Assembly (NCBI GenBank): GCA_023456995.1
Contig: JAEWNU010000068.1
Coordinates: 1-5,267, forward strand
DNA: 5,267 nt
Source of the DNA: Bacillota bacterium
Lineage (GTDB): Bacteria > Bacillota > Clostridia > Oscillospirales > Ruminococcaceae
Direction: 5' to 3'
Part shown: positions 1 to 5,267 of the stretch, in pieces
Position numbering within the stretch: the first letter of the stretch is position 1
How the letters are laid out: every line of letters starts with the position of its first letter
Notes under the pieces: model-generated
Told to the model about the DNA's origin: nothing
The model's database searches: none
What the model saw: only the letters and a program-made list of their open reading frames with translations
Translations under genes and position numbers: made by a program

Positions 1-947
1 TGCGCGGCGGCATCAGCTACACCGTTGATACACTGCGCCTGCTTAGTGTCGAGCGTCCTTCGGATGAATTGATTCTGTTGGTGGGCAGCGACATGTTTTA
101 TACGGTTGACCAGTGGCGCTGTGCCAGTGAAATTATGCGGCTGGCCAGAATTGTCGCAATCCCGCGTGAGGTAGGCGAGAATGAAAAGCTTCTGGCCCAG
201 CGCGACCGGCTCAATGCCGCAGGTGCGCAAACGCAGGTGGTAAAAGTCGATCCGCTCATTGTCAGCTCCAGCGAGTTGCGTGCGCAGGAATGTGCTTCTG
301 AGAATCTTCCGCCCCTAGTTGAACGTTACATCGTTCAAAACGGGCTGTATGGCCGAACGCAAAAACTTCTGGTCGATCTTGACCAACTCACCGCGTGGCT
401 GCGGGGTGTTCTTTCGCGCGAGCGGTTCATCCATTCGCTTAACGTGGCCAGCGAGGCATTGCGCCTCGCCCAGACCTGGGGTGAAAACGGCGATATGGCC
501 TATCTGGCCGGCCTTCTCCACGACTGCTGCAAAGAGCGCAGCAGGGAGGAAATGTTGAATCTTCTGGCAGGTTCTGATATAATTAAAGACCCGATATTTC
601 TGCAAAGTCTGCCTGTTTGGCACGGTTTTGCGGCAGCAATTTACATTCAGCGTGAATTATCGGTGCTAAACGCCCAAATAATAGATGCGGTAAGGTATCA
701 TACCACGGGCCGTGGAGATATGACACGCATTGAGGAGATTATCTATCTGGCGGATCTCATTTCCGCCGACAGAGATTATCCGGGCGTTGAAGCGCTCAGA
801 GCCAAGGCTCACCGCTCCATCAAAGCCGCTATGCTGGAATCGTTGCAGTATTCAATTGGAAAGCTGCTAAAAAATGATGCGCCCGTGATGACTGATACCC
901 TAAATGCCTATAACCAATATCTGTTGCAAACTGCGCAGGGGGGTTAA
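1..947 (+). CDS. nadD-yqeK: NadD-YqeK fusion: nicotinate-nucleotide adenylyltransferase joined to HD-domain Ap4A hydrolase (5' partial)
   Basis: The frame is open from the window edge (first whole codon at 3), so the true start lies upstream and 314 residues are visible. Visible residues 1-115 are the C-terminal half of a NadD nucleotidyltransferase: GGISYTVDTL at 2-11, GSDMF at 28-32 with a W a few residues later, and the ISST-like IVSSSELRA at 86-94, followed by PPLVERYIVQNGLY. NadD adenylates nicotinate mononucleotide to deamido-NAD in the cytoplasm. The catalytic N-terminal HxGH motif is outside the window. From about residue 136 a YqeK-type HD domain follows without a break: H144, LLHD with HD at 173-174, H207 in WHGFAAA, the signature YHTTGRGDM with H233, and YLAD with D251. 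YqeK proteins are symmetrical Ap4A hydrolases with a metal centre, and all expected ligands are present. In many Firmicutes these are two adjacent genes; here there is no stop between them. The last codon is 23 bases before the LCP gene, so they are probably cotranscribed. The domain calls are secure. That the fusion is real and not a sequencing artefact is likely, because the linker reads cleanly. Confidence 0.93.
   Translation, partial: RGGISYTVDTLRLLSVERPSDELILLVGSDMFYTVDQWRCASEIMRLARIVAIPREVGENEKLLAQRDRLNAAGAQTQVVKVDPLIVSSSELRAQECASENLPPLVERYIVQNGLYGRTQKLLVDLDQLTAWLRGVLSRERFIHSLNVASEALRLAQTWGENGDMAYLAGLLHDCCKERSREEMLNLLAGSDIIKDPIFLQSLPVWHGFAAAIYIQRELSVLNAQIIDAVRYHTTGRGDMTRIEEIIYLADLISADRDYPGVEALRAKAHRSIKAAMLESLQYSIGKLLKNDAPVMTDTLNAYNQYLLQTAQGG
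555..583 (+). promoter_or_regulatory. Candidate internal sigma-A promoter with extended -10
   Basis: TTGAAT at 555-560 matches four of the six consensus -35 bases. After exactly 17 bases comes a perfect TATAAT at 578-583, preceded by TG at 575-576 to give an extended -10 (TGATATAAT). It sits inside the HD-domain coding region, and the -10 includes an ATA isoleucine codon. Transcription would start near 590, about 380 bases before the LCP gene, so it could supply the LCP gene, rsfS and possibly leuS independently of nadD-yqeK. The match is strong, but no transcript evidence is available from sequence. Confidence 0.45.
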
Positions 948-953
948 GGCTCG

Positions 954-961
954 AAAGGGAG
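954..961 (+). promoter_or_regulatory. Ribosome binding site that fixes a TTG start
   Basis: AAAGGGAG ends nine bases before the TTG at 971. No in-frame ATG lies near the beginning of the LCP reading frame, and the TM anchor starts only about six residues after this TTG. The site therefore decides the start of the LCP protein. Confidence 0.7.
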
Positions 962-970
962 CTGTTTCGG

Positions 971-2107
971 TTGTCGCAAAAATCCAGGGTGTTTCTTTCA
1001 GTTTTAGTTTGTGTGGGGCTGTTCGCCGCTTCGGCGCTGGTCACTTCGGCGCTCATTGCGCAGCACAGGCGGCAGGTTTCGCCGCTTGAAAAGCGCCAGA
1101 ATACGTCGGTGTCCCCTCAGCCACAGCTACTGGTCGAACAGGAAGGGGAGCATTCCGAGGTGGATTATTCAGCAGAGCTACCTGCGCAGCTAAAAAGCAG
1201 TAATCACTATGGTCTGCTGCTTTGCGGCATTGACCACACCCGTTCTTTGGCAGATGTGATTATTTATGCGCAGCTAGACTTGACCAACCACCGTGTTCAG
1301 GTGCTGCAGATCCCGCGCGATCTGTTTGTTGGTACGCAGTCTGTAACAGGCAAGATCAATTCGCTCTGCCTGAATTTTAATACTGAAGAGCCAGCTAAGA
1401 ATATCCGGAGCGTTGTATCCTCTCAGCTTGGGTTAAAGGTTGACGGTACGGCTGTCATTACGCTGGCGGGGGTGCGGGCGCTGGTCGATTCGGTGGGCGG
1501 TGTCACTATTAATCTGGAACGTGCCATCGAGTTTTTACCTGGGAAAACGATTCCCGCTGGCCCTCAGACACTTTCAGGCGAACAGGCCGAATGGCTACTG
1601 CGCTACCGAAAGGGTTATGAAATGGGGGACTTGGATCGGCTGAAGGTGCAAAAGCAGTTTATGCTGTCGGCTATGCAGTCGGTCAAAAACCTTGGGAAAT
1701 TTAAGGCTTTTAAAATTGCAGCGAAGAATTTTGGCCATGTTAAGACGACGATTCCATTTTCTGAGATACGCTCGCTCATCGATGTCAGCATGGGGCTGTC
1801 AACCGACAGCGTTACCATTCAAACATTACCGGTTTATGGCGTGACCTATCACGGCTACTCCGTGCTTTGCATCAATCGCTTTAAGCTGGCGGAGATGCTC
1901 AACGCGAGTGTGCGGGCAGGAAATCCGGTTGACCCGTGGGCGTTGCAGCTGGCTTATCCGCCCGAAGGGAGCGAGCAGCCTCTGCCTAATGAGCCACGAC
2001 AGGAAGAAACCGATTCGCTGTTCGATTTTAGTTGGGACTATGAAGACCCAAACAACGAGTATAATGATAATAACGCCGAAGGCGTTGTAATACGCAAAAA
2101 TGATTGA
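971..2107 (+). CDS. LCP (LytR-CpsA-Psr) family protein, cell-wall glycopolymer transferase
   Basis: This is a 378-residue protein with a short basic N-terminus, one hydrophobic helix (about residues 6-30) that should anchor it in the membrane, and an extracytoplasmic LCP domain (about 78-300). LCP proteins move undecaprenyl-phosphate-linked glycopolymers, such as teichoic acids or capsule, onto peptidoglycan. Visible family landmarks are LLLCGID at 82-88; D95 in LADVIIY, the position of the conserved acidic residue; QIPRD with R116 and D117; KINSLC at 128-133; the VDSVGGVTINL segment at 172-182; and the RYRKG stretch with R211 and R213 followed by GDLDRLKVQKQF (219-230). The usual phosphate-binding arginines are thus present and the enzyme looks active. 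After the domain comes a polar, acidic tail (about 331-378) with no recognisable fold. The start is TTG, chosen from the ribosome binding site at 954-961 and the position of the membrane helix. It lies between nadD-yqeK and rsfS, a common neighbourhood in Clostridia. The actual polymer substrate cannot be read from the sequence. Confidence 0.9.
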   Translation: MSQKSRVFLSVLVCVGLFAASALVTSALIAQHRRQVSPLEKRQNTSVSPQPQLLVEQEGEHSEVDYSAELPAQLKSSNHYGLLLCGIDHTRSLADVIIYAQLDLTNHRVQVLQIPRDLFVGTQSVTGKINSLCLNFNTEEPAKNIRSVVSSQLGLKVDGTAVITLAGVRALVDSVGGVTINLERAIEFLPGKTIPAGPQTLSGEQAEWLLRYRKGYEMGDLDRLKVQKQFMLSAMQSVKNLGKFKAFKIAAKNFGHVKTTIPFSEIRSLIDVSMGLSTDSVTIQTLPVYGVTYHGYSVLCINRFKLAEMLNASVRAGNPVDPWALQLAYPPEGSEQPLPNEPRQEETDSLFDFSWDYEDPNNEYNDNNAEGVVIRKND

Positions 2108-2113
2108 GGAGGT
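2107..2113 (+). promoter_or_regulatory. Strong ribosome binding site of rsfS overlapping the LCP stop codon
   Basis: AGGAGGT is a full consensus match six bases before the ATG at 2120. Its first base is the last base of the LCP TGA stop (2105-2107), so ribosomes finishing the LCP gene end on top of the next initiation site. This fits tight coupling within one transcript. Confidence 0.8.
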
Positions 2114-2119
2114 TTATTA

Positions 2120-2464
2120 ATGACAGCATTGGACAGAGCCAAAGAGGTCGCCCAGTTGATCGACAGCAAAAAAGGGGACGACGTGCGGGTGCTGCACATC
2201 GGCACGCTGACCAGTATTGGCGACTATTTTGTCGTTGCCACCGGCAATTCGACCACACAGGTCAAGGCGCTGGCGGACGCGGTAGATGAAAAGCTTTCAG
2301 CGCAGGGTCTTGAGCCCAGACGCATTGAGGGATATAACTCTGCGTCGTGGATTTTGATGGACTACAATGATGTGATAATTCACATTTTTATGAAAGAGGC
2401 AAGAGAGTTTTATTCATTGGAACGGCTTTGGGGCGATGCACCCGAGGTTGCGTGGAACGAATAA
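2120..2464 (+). CDS. rsfS: Ribosomal silencing factor RsfS (Iojap/YbeB family)
   Basis: At 114 residues this is the usual length for the family, with an ATG start set by a consensus ribosome binding site. RsfS binds ribosomal protein uL14 on the large subunit and blocks joining of the small subunit, lowering translation when nutrients are short. Family landmarks run through the whole protein: the N-terminal helix ending in DSKKGDDVRVLHI (15-27), SIGDYFVVATGNS (32-44) followed by TTQVKALADAV, RRIEGY (67-72), the core ASWILMDYNDVIIHIF (75-90), and the end REFYSLERLWGDAP (94-107). Nothing is missing or broken. It sits 12 bases after the LCP gene and is certainly cotranscribed with it; rsfS next to nadD/yqeK is a widespread arrangement. 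The next gene, leuS, follows only after a structured gap of more than 200 bases, so the unit may end or be re-regulated there. Confidence 0.96.
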   Translation: MTALDRAKEVAQLIDSKKGDDVRVLHIGTLTSIGDYFVVATGNSTTQVKALADAVDEKLSAQGLEPRRIEGYNSASWILMDYNDVIIHIFMKEAREFYSLERLWGDAPEVAWNE

Positions 2465-2469
2465 TTAGG

Positions 2470-2479
2470 ATTTATAAAT
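2470..2479. repeat. Short AT palindrome after rsfS
   Basis: ATTTATAAAT is a perfect 10-base palindrome just left of the inverted-repeat element. It has no GC core or T-run to act as a terminator. It may be the AT-rich flank of an inserted element, but it could equally be chance in an AT-rich spot. Confidence 0.3.
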
Positions 2480-2480
2480 T

Positions 2481-2654
2481 TCGAAACCATCGCTTTGCCT
2501 GGTGCCAAAAGATAGTGTGAAAGAACGGTCGGGCCGTTGTGGATATTTTTGCACCCACAGTGATCGGCGAAGTCGATTACCCATGAAAGCGGTTTGGCAT
2601 GTGCCTCGCTTTTGGAAACTGAAATAAAAGTCGAGCAAGGCGAAGGCGTTTCGA
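2481..2654. repeat. Structured element bounded by imperfect inverted repeats (leader RNA or MITE-like)
   Basis: No convincing gene lies between rsfS and leuS, but the gap is folded. The left end (2481-2498) pairs with the right end (2635-2654): seven straight Watson-Crick pairs, a two-base bulge at 2646-2647, then ten more pairs, one of them G-U, with one A-A mismatch. Weaker pairs continue to 2503/2630. Inside are four hairpins: AACGG/CCGTT (2524-2528/2534-2538), GTGG/CCAC (2539-2542/2555-2558), TGATCG/CGATTA (2561-2566/2574-2579, with one G-U), and a long one pairing 2586-2592 with 2606-2612 and then GGC with GCC (2596-2598/2603-2605). A second pairing, CCAAAAG (2505-2511) with CTTTTGG (2609-2615), would compete with the last hairpin. 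Bounded ends and about 175 bases suit a MITE-like dispersed element; the position before leuS suits a leader RNA. No clear target-site duplication is visible. I do not recognise it as a known RNA family. Confidence 0.6.
2586..2612. other. Strongest internal hairpin of the gap element
   Basis: AAAGCGG pairs with TCGCTTT (one G-U) and, after a three-base bulge TTT at 2593-2595, GGC pairs with GCC around ATGT. A run of four T follows, but three of these T belong to the stem, so it would be a poor intrinsic terminator. It overlaps the alternative pairing partner of 2505-2511, so two mutually exclusive folds are possible. Confidence 0.5.
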
Positions 2655-2685
2655 CAAGTCAAATAAAACGGCAGAGATGTTGATT

Positions 2686-2694
2686 GGAGAGTGA
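2686..2694 (+). promoter_or_regulatory. Ribosome binding site deciding the leuS TTG start
   Basis: GGAGAGTGA resembles the anti-SD complement GGAGGTGA with one extra base, and it ends seven bases before the TTG at 2702. The alternative in-frame TTG at 2684 has only weak purines upstream, so the later start is preferred. GTGA at 2691-2694 can also pair with TCAC at 2697-2700, a tiny stem-loop immediately before the start codon. Confidence 0.55.
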
Positions 2695-2701
2695 AGTCAC
2701 C

Positions 2702-5107
2702 TTGAAGTACGATTTTAAGTCGATCGAGAGTAAGTGGCAGCGCATCTGGGATGAGAAAAAAGCGTTTGCGGCTCTTGAGGATTATTCCAAGCCCAAATTT
2801 TATGCGCTGGTGGAGTTTCCATACCCTTCTGCACAGGGGCTGCATGTCGGGCATCCGCGCTCGTATACCGCGCTGGATATCGTTTCGCGAAAGCGCAGAA
2901 TGCAGGGCTACAACGTGCTCTACCCGATGGGCTGGGATGCGTTCGGCCTTCCGACCGAAAATTTTGTGATAAAAAACCACATTCACCCCGAAATTGTCAC
3001 CAAGGGTAACGTGGCGAATTTTAAGGCGCAGCTAAAGGCTTTGGGGCTTTCGTTTGACTGGGATCGCGAGGTCAACACCACCGACCCCGACTACTACAAG
3101 TGGACGCAGTGGATTTTCCTTCAGCTCTTCAAAAAGGGTCTTGCTTATAAAAAGGAAATGGCCGTCAACTGGTGCACCTCCTGCAAGGTGGTTCTGGCTA
3201 ACGAAGAGGTCGTCAACGGGGCCTGCGAGCGTTGTCACGGTGAGGTTATCCACAAGGTTAAGAGTCAGTGGATGCTCAAGATCACCGAATATGCGCAGCG
3301 TCTGATCGACGATCTTGACCTTGTCGACTACATAGACAGAGTCAAGGTTTCTCAGAAAAACTGGATCGGCCGTTCCACCGGTGCCGAGGTGGATTTTAAA
3401 ACCACCACCGGCGATGTGATGACCGTTTTCACCACCCGCCCCGACACACTCTTCGGTGTGACCTATATGGTCATGAGCCCCGAGCACCCCTTCCTCAAAA
3501 AGTGGGAGGGCAAAATCAAAAATTTCGATGCCGTTCGTGCCTATCAGGAAGAAGCAGCGCACAAGTCCGACTTTGAGCGCAGCGAGTTGGCAAAAGAGAA
3601 GACCGGCGTGCGTCTTGAAGGCGTTGCGGCGGTTAACCCTGTCAATAATACAGAGATTCCGATTTTTGTCTCGGATTACGTCCTTATGAGCTACGGCACC
3701 GGCGCAATCATGGCGGTTCCGGGTCACGACACCCGCGACTGGGAGTTTGCCAAGAAGTTTGATCTGCCCATCATTGAGGTGGTCAAGGGCGGAGACGTTG
3801 AAAAAGAAGCCTTTGTCGACTGCGCGACCGGCATGATGGTCAATTCCGGTATGCTCGACGGCCTTACCGTGGACGAAGCCAAGAAGAAAATTGTCGAGTT
3901 CCTTTCTGAGAACAAGCTGGCACATGAGAAGGTGAACTATAAGCTGCGTGACTGGGTTTTTGCCCGCCAGCGCTACTGGGGCGAACCGATTCCGATTGTG
4001 TACTGCCCGCATTGTGGTTATGTGCCGCTCGATGAGAGCGAGCTGCCGCTGCGCCTGCCGGAGGTTCAGTCCTACGAGCCAACCGAGGATGGCGAATCAC
4101 CGCTGGCACACCTTGAGGACTGGATTAACGTCAAGTGCCCGAAGTGTGGTGCGCCTGCACGCCGCGAGACCGACACCATGCCTCAGTGGGCAGGTTCGTC
4201 GTGGTATTTCCTGCGTTATATTGCACCCCATTGCGACACCGCCATTGCCCCCAAGGAGGCGCTCGATTACTGGATGCCGGTTGACTGGTACAACGGCGGC
4301 ATGGAGCACACGACGCTGCATCTGCTATACTCTCGCTTCTGGCATAAGTTTTTATATGATATCGGCGTTGTTTCAATGCCCGAGCCTTATGCCAAGCGTA
4401 CGAGCCACGGCATGATCTTGGGCGAGGATGGCGTTAAGATGAGCAAATCGCGCGGTAACGTCATCAACCCTGACGACATCGTCAACACCTTCGGTGCCGA
4501 TACCATGCGCATGTATGAGATGTTCATGGGCGATTTTGAAAAAGCAGCACCGTGGAAATCTTCTTCAATTAAGGGCTGCACCCGTTTCTTAGAGCGCGTG
4601 TGGGCGCTTCAGGATGTGTTGGTGGACGGCGACGGTTACTCCAAGGAACTCGAAAGCGCCATGCACAAAACCATCCGCAAGGTCACCGATGACATCGAGG
4701 TACTGGCGTTCAACACCGCCATTGCGGCTATGATGAGCCTTTTAAATGAAATTTCAGATAATAAACAGATTACCCGCGGCGAGTATAAGACTTTGCTGCT
4801 GCTGTTAAATCCTTTTGCACCGCATATGACCGAGGAACTGTGGGAAATCTGCAACTTCGGCGGAATGCTCTTTCAGCAGAGCTGGCCGACCTATGACGAG
4901 GCAAAATGCATTGATAAAACTGTCGAAATTGCAATTCAAATTTCTGGTAAGCTGCGCGGGCGCGTAGAGATTTCGATGGATTGTGACGACGCTGCGGCGC
5001 TTGCAGCTGTGAAAGCCGTTCCTGAGATTGCCGCCGCGCTCGAAGGCAAAACTATCGTCAAAGAAATTGTTGTACCAAATAAGCTCGTGAATATTGTCGC
5101 AAAATAG
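2702..5107 (+). CDS. leuS: Leucyl-tRNA synthetase (LeuRS), class Ia
   Basis: This 801-residue cytoplasmic enzyme charges tRNA-Leu with leucine using ATP and removes wrongly attached amino acids. The N-terminus [13 protein letters not shown] is typical of the family. In order: HVGH (48-51, the HIGH motif); a zinc-type insertion with CTSC (158-161) and CERC (175-178); the CP1 editing domain with TTRPDT (244-249) and GHDTRDWEF, whose D343 should be the residue that contacts the amino group of the substrate; a second cysteine cluster CPHC (435-438) and CPKC (479-482); WYNGGMEH (529-536) in the catalytic core; KMSKS (579-583); then the anticodon-binding helices (about 615-735) and a small C-terminal domain ending [12 protein letters not shown]. 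All catalytic and editing residues I can check are present. The start is TTG at 2702, chosen by homology to the family N-terminus and the site at 2686-2694; TTG at 2684 would add six residues. It lies 237 bases after rsfS, behind a structured element, and 14 bases before the rpsU promoter. No T-box is seen. Confidence 0.97.
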   Translation: MKYDFKSIESKWQRIWDEKKAFAALEDYSKPKFYALVEFPYPSAQGLHVGHPRSYTALDIVSRKRRMQGYNVLYPMGWDAFGLPTENFVIKNHIHPEIVTKGNVANFKAQLKALGLSFDWDREVNTTDPDYYKWTQWIFLQLFKKGLAYKKEMAVNWCTSCKVVLANEEVVNGACERCHGEVIHKVKSQWMLKITEYAQRLIDDLDLVDYIDRVKVSQKNWIGRSTGAEVDFKTTTGDVMTVFTTRPDTLFGVTYMVMSPEHPFLKKWEGKIKNFDAVRAYQEEAAHKSDFERSELAKEKTGVRLEGVAAVNPVNNTEIPIFVSDYVLMSYGTGAIMAVPGHDTRDWEFAKKFDLPIIEVVKGGDVEKEAFVDCATGMMVNSGMLDGLTVDEAKKKIVEFLSENKLAHEKVNYKLRDWVFARQRYWGEPIPIVYCPHCGYVPLDESELPLRLPEVQSYEPTEDGESPLAHLEDWINVKCPKCGAPARRETDTMPQWAGSSWYFLRYIAPHCDTAIAPKEALDYWMPVDWYNGGMEHTTLHLLYSRFWHKFLYDIGVVSMPEPYAKRTSHGMILGEDGVKMSKSRGNVINPDDIVNTFGADTMRMYEMFMGDFEKAAPWKSSSIKGCTRFLERVWALQDVLVDGDGYSKELESAMHKTIRKVTDDIEVLAFNTAIAAMMSLLNEISDNKQITRGEYKTLLLLLNPFAPHMTEELWEICNFGGMLFQQSWPTYDEAKCIDKTVEIAIQISGKLRGRVEISMDCDDAAALAAVKAVPEIAAALEGKTIVKEIVVPNKLVNIVAK

Positions 5108-5120
5108 ACTGCATGAGGAC

Positions 5121-5150
5121 TTGACACTGTTGTGTAGACTATTGTATAAT
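5121..5150 (+). promoter_or_regulatory. Consensus sigma-A promoter of rpsU
   Basis: A perfect TTGACA (5121-5126) and a perfect TATAAT (5145-5150) are separated by 18 bases. Transcription should start near 5157, giving a leader of about 55 bases before rpsU. The -35 box begins only 14 bases after the leuS stop. Two full consensus boxes suggest a strong promoter, as expected for a ribosomal protein gene. Confidence 0.88.
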
Positions 5151-5157
5151 ATTCGTG

Positions 5158-5176
5158 TTATCCTCTATCAGGATAA
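5158..5176 (+). promoter_or_regulatory. 5'-end hairpin of the rpsU leader
   Basis: TTATCCT and AGGATAA form a perfect seven-pair stem with the loop CTATC. It begins right at the expected transcription start, so the mRNA would carry a stem at its very 5' end. Such stems often protect mRNA from decay. As DNA the same inverted repeat could bind a regulator just downstream of the promoter; the sequence alone does not separate the two. Confidence 0.55.
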
Positions 5177-5179
5177 ATA

Positions 5180-5201
5180 CTCCTGCCTAGGGCGTTGGGA
5201 G
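5180..5201 (+). promoter_or_regulatory. Hairpin that would cover the rpsU ribosome binding site
   Basis: CTCCT (5180-5184) can pair with GGGAG (5197-5201, one G-U), and GCC (5185-5187) with GGC (5191-5193) around the loop TAG, leaving GTT bulged. The GGGAG is the core of the ribosome binding site (GGGAGGG at 5197-5203, eight bases before the ATG). The fold would hide the site, so translation of rpsU may be controlled through this leader. Stability is moderate at best. Confidence 0.45.
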
Positions 5202-5211
5202 GGAATAGTAA

Positions 5212-5267
5212 ATGTCAGAAATTCGTGTTAAGGACAATGAGTCGTTGGATAGTGCTCTGAGAAGATT
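5212..5267 (+). CDS. rpsU: Small-subunit ribosomal protein bS21 (3' partial)
   Basis: Only the first 18 codons are in the window, reading MSEIRVKDNESLDSALRR before the sequence ends in mid-codon. This is the conserved beginning of bS21, a small basic protein of the 30S subunit that helps initiation at the platform near the 3' end of 16S rRNA. The ATG follows a strong ribosome binding site (GGGAGGG) at a spacing of eight bases. The gene has its own consensus promoter and a two-hairpin leader, so it is set apart from the leuS unit even though no terminator separates them. The N-terminal match leaves little doubt about identity. Confidence 0.95.
   Translation, partial: MSEIRVKDNESLDSALRR

Noticed and set aside
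2495..2510. CCTGGTGCC as a possible T-box core
   Set aside because: It lies about 35 bases after the rsfS stop, at the front of the gap instead of near its end, lacks the flanking GGTGG and CGCG bases, and is explained by pairing within the inverted-repeat element.
2583..2627. Short + strand frame of 14 codons (MKAVWHVPRFWKLK) that could be a leader peptide for leuS
   Set aside because: It has no ribosome binding site and only one leucine codon, so it would not work as a leucine attenuation peptide. It lies within the largest hairpin of the element.
2475..2664. AAAT on both sides of the inverted-repeat element as a target-site duplication
   Set aside because: It is short, low-complexity, and the right copy lies several bases beyond the end of the pairing, so it does not mark the element ends convincingly.
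2465..2986. Minus-strand open frame of 173 codons across the rsfS-leuS gap and into leuS
   Set aside because: Most of its 5' half is antisense to the highly conserved LeuRS N-terminus, no good ribosome binding site precedes it, and the translation resembles no protein I can name. The open frame across the gap may just reflect the element being GC-rich and structured. I keep it only as a possible sign that the element is a dispersed repeat.
3032..4012. Long minus-strand open frame inside leuS (326 codons)
   Set aside because: It is wholly antisense to conserved LeuRS catalytic and editing sequence, and long antisense frames are a common by-product of codon bias. There is no start signal or recognisable domain.
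5124..5135. ACAC-TGTT-GTGT inverted repeat overlapping the rpsU -35 box as an operator
   Set aside because: The arms are only four bases, partly supplied by the -35 consensus itself, so chance is a sufficient explanation.
5105..5140. Direct repeat TAGACT (5105-5110 and 5135-5140)
   Set aside because: Six bases repeated once over 30 bases is not enough to call a binding site; the first copy includes the leuS stop codon.

Overview
This window is a compact stretch of a bacterial chromosome with every recognisable gene on the + strand. The gene order is nadD-yqeK fusion, LCP (LytR-CpsA-Psr) gene, rsfS, leuS, rpsU. This order, the strong purine-rich ribosome binding sites, the use of TTG starts and the style of the LeuRS and YqeK sequences point to a low-to-moderate GC Firmicute of the class Clostridia. 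An Oscillospiraceae/Ruminococcaceae-type genome is my inference; no rRNA is present to settle it.

Positions 1-947 hold the 3' part of a gene that joins a nicotinate-nucleotide adenylyltransferase (NadD) to an HD-domain Ap4A hydrolase (YqeK). A near-consensus sigma-A promoter with an extended -10 lies inside it at 555-583. After 23 bases comes a membrane-anchored LCP protein (971-2107, TTG start), and 12 bases later rsfS, the ribosomal silencing factor (2120-2464). These three genes look like one transcription unit joining NAD synthesis, Ap4A turnover, cell-wall polymer attachment and ribosome silencing.

Positions 2465-2701 hold no convincing gene. The gap is nevertheless highly structured. 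Its two ends (about 2481-2503 and 2630-2654) are imperfect inverted repeats that would form a long closing stem around several internal hairpins. It is not a T-box leader, although T-boxes are what one might expect before leuS in Firmicutes. It is either a structured leader RNA of leuS or a small MITE-like dispersed element, and it is the least explained part of the window.

leuS (2702-5107) encodes a full-length leucyl-tRNA synthetase with intact catalytic, editing and zinc motifs. Only 14 bases past its stop lies a consensus promoter (TTGACA, 18 bases, TATAAT). It drives a leader of about 55 bases that carries two hairpins, the second covering the ribosome binding site, and then rpsU (ribosomal protein bS21), which is cut off by the window end.

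The window is mostly conserved housekeeping sequence. The points that deserve a second look are the structured element before leuS, the rpsU leader, the NadD-YqeK fusion with its internal promoter, and the Ap4A link between YqeK and an aminoacyl-tRNA synthetase.
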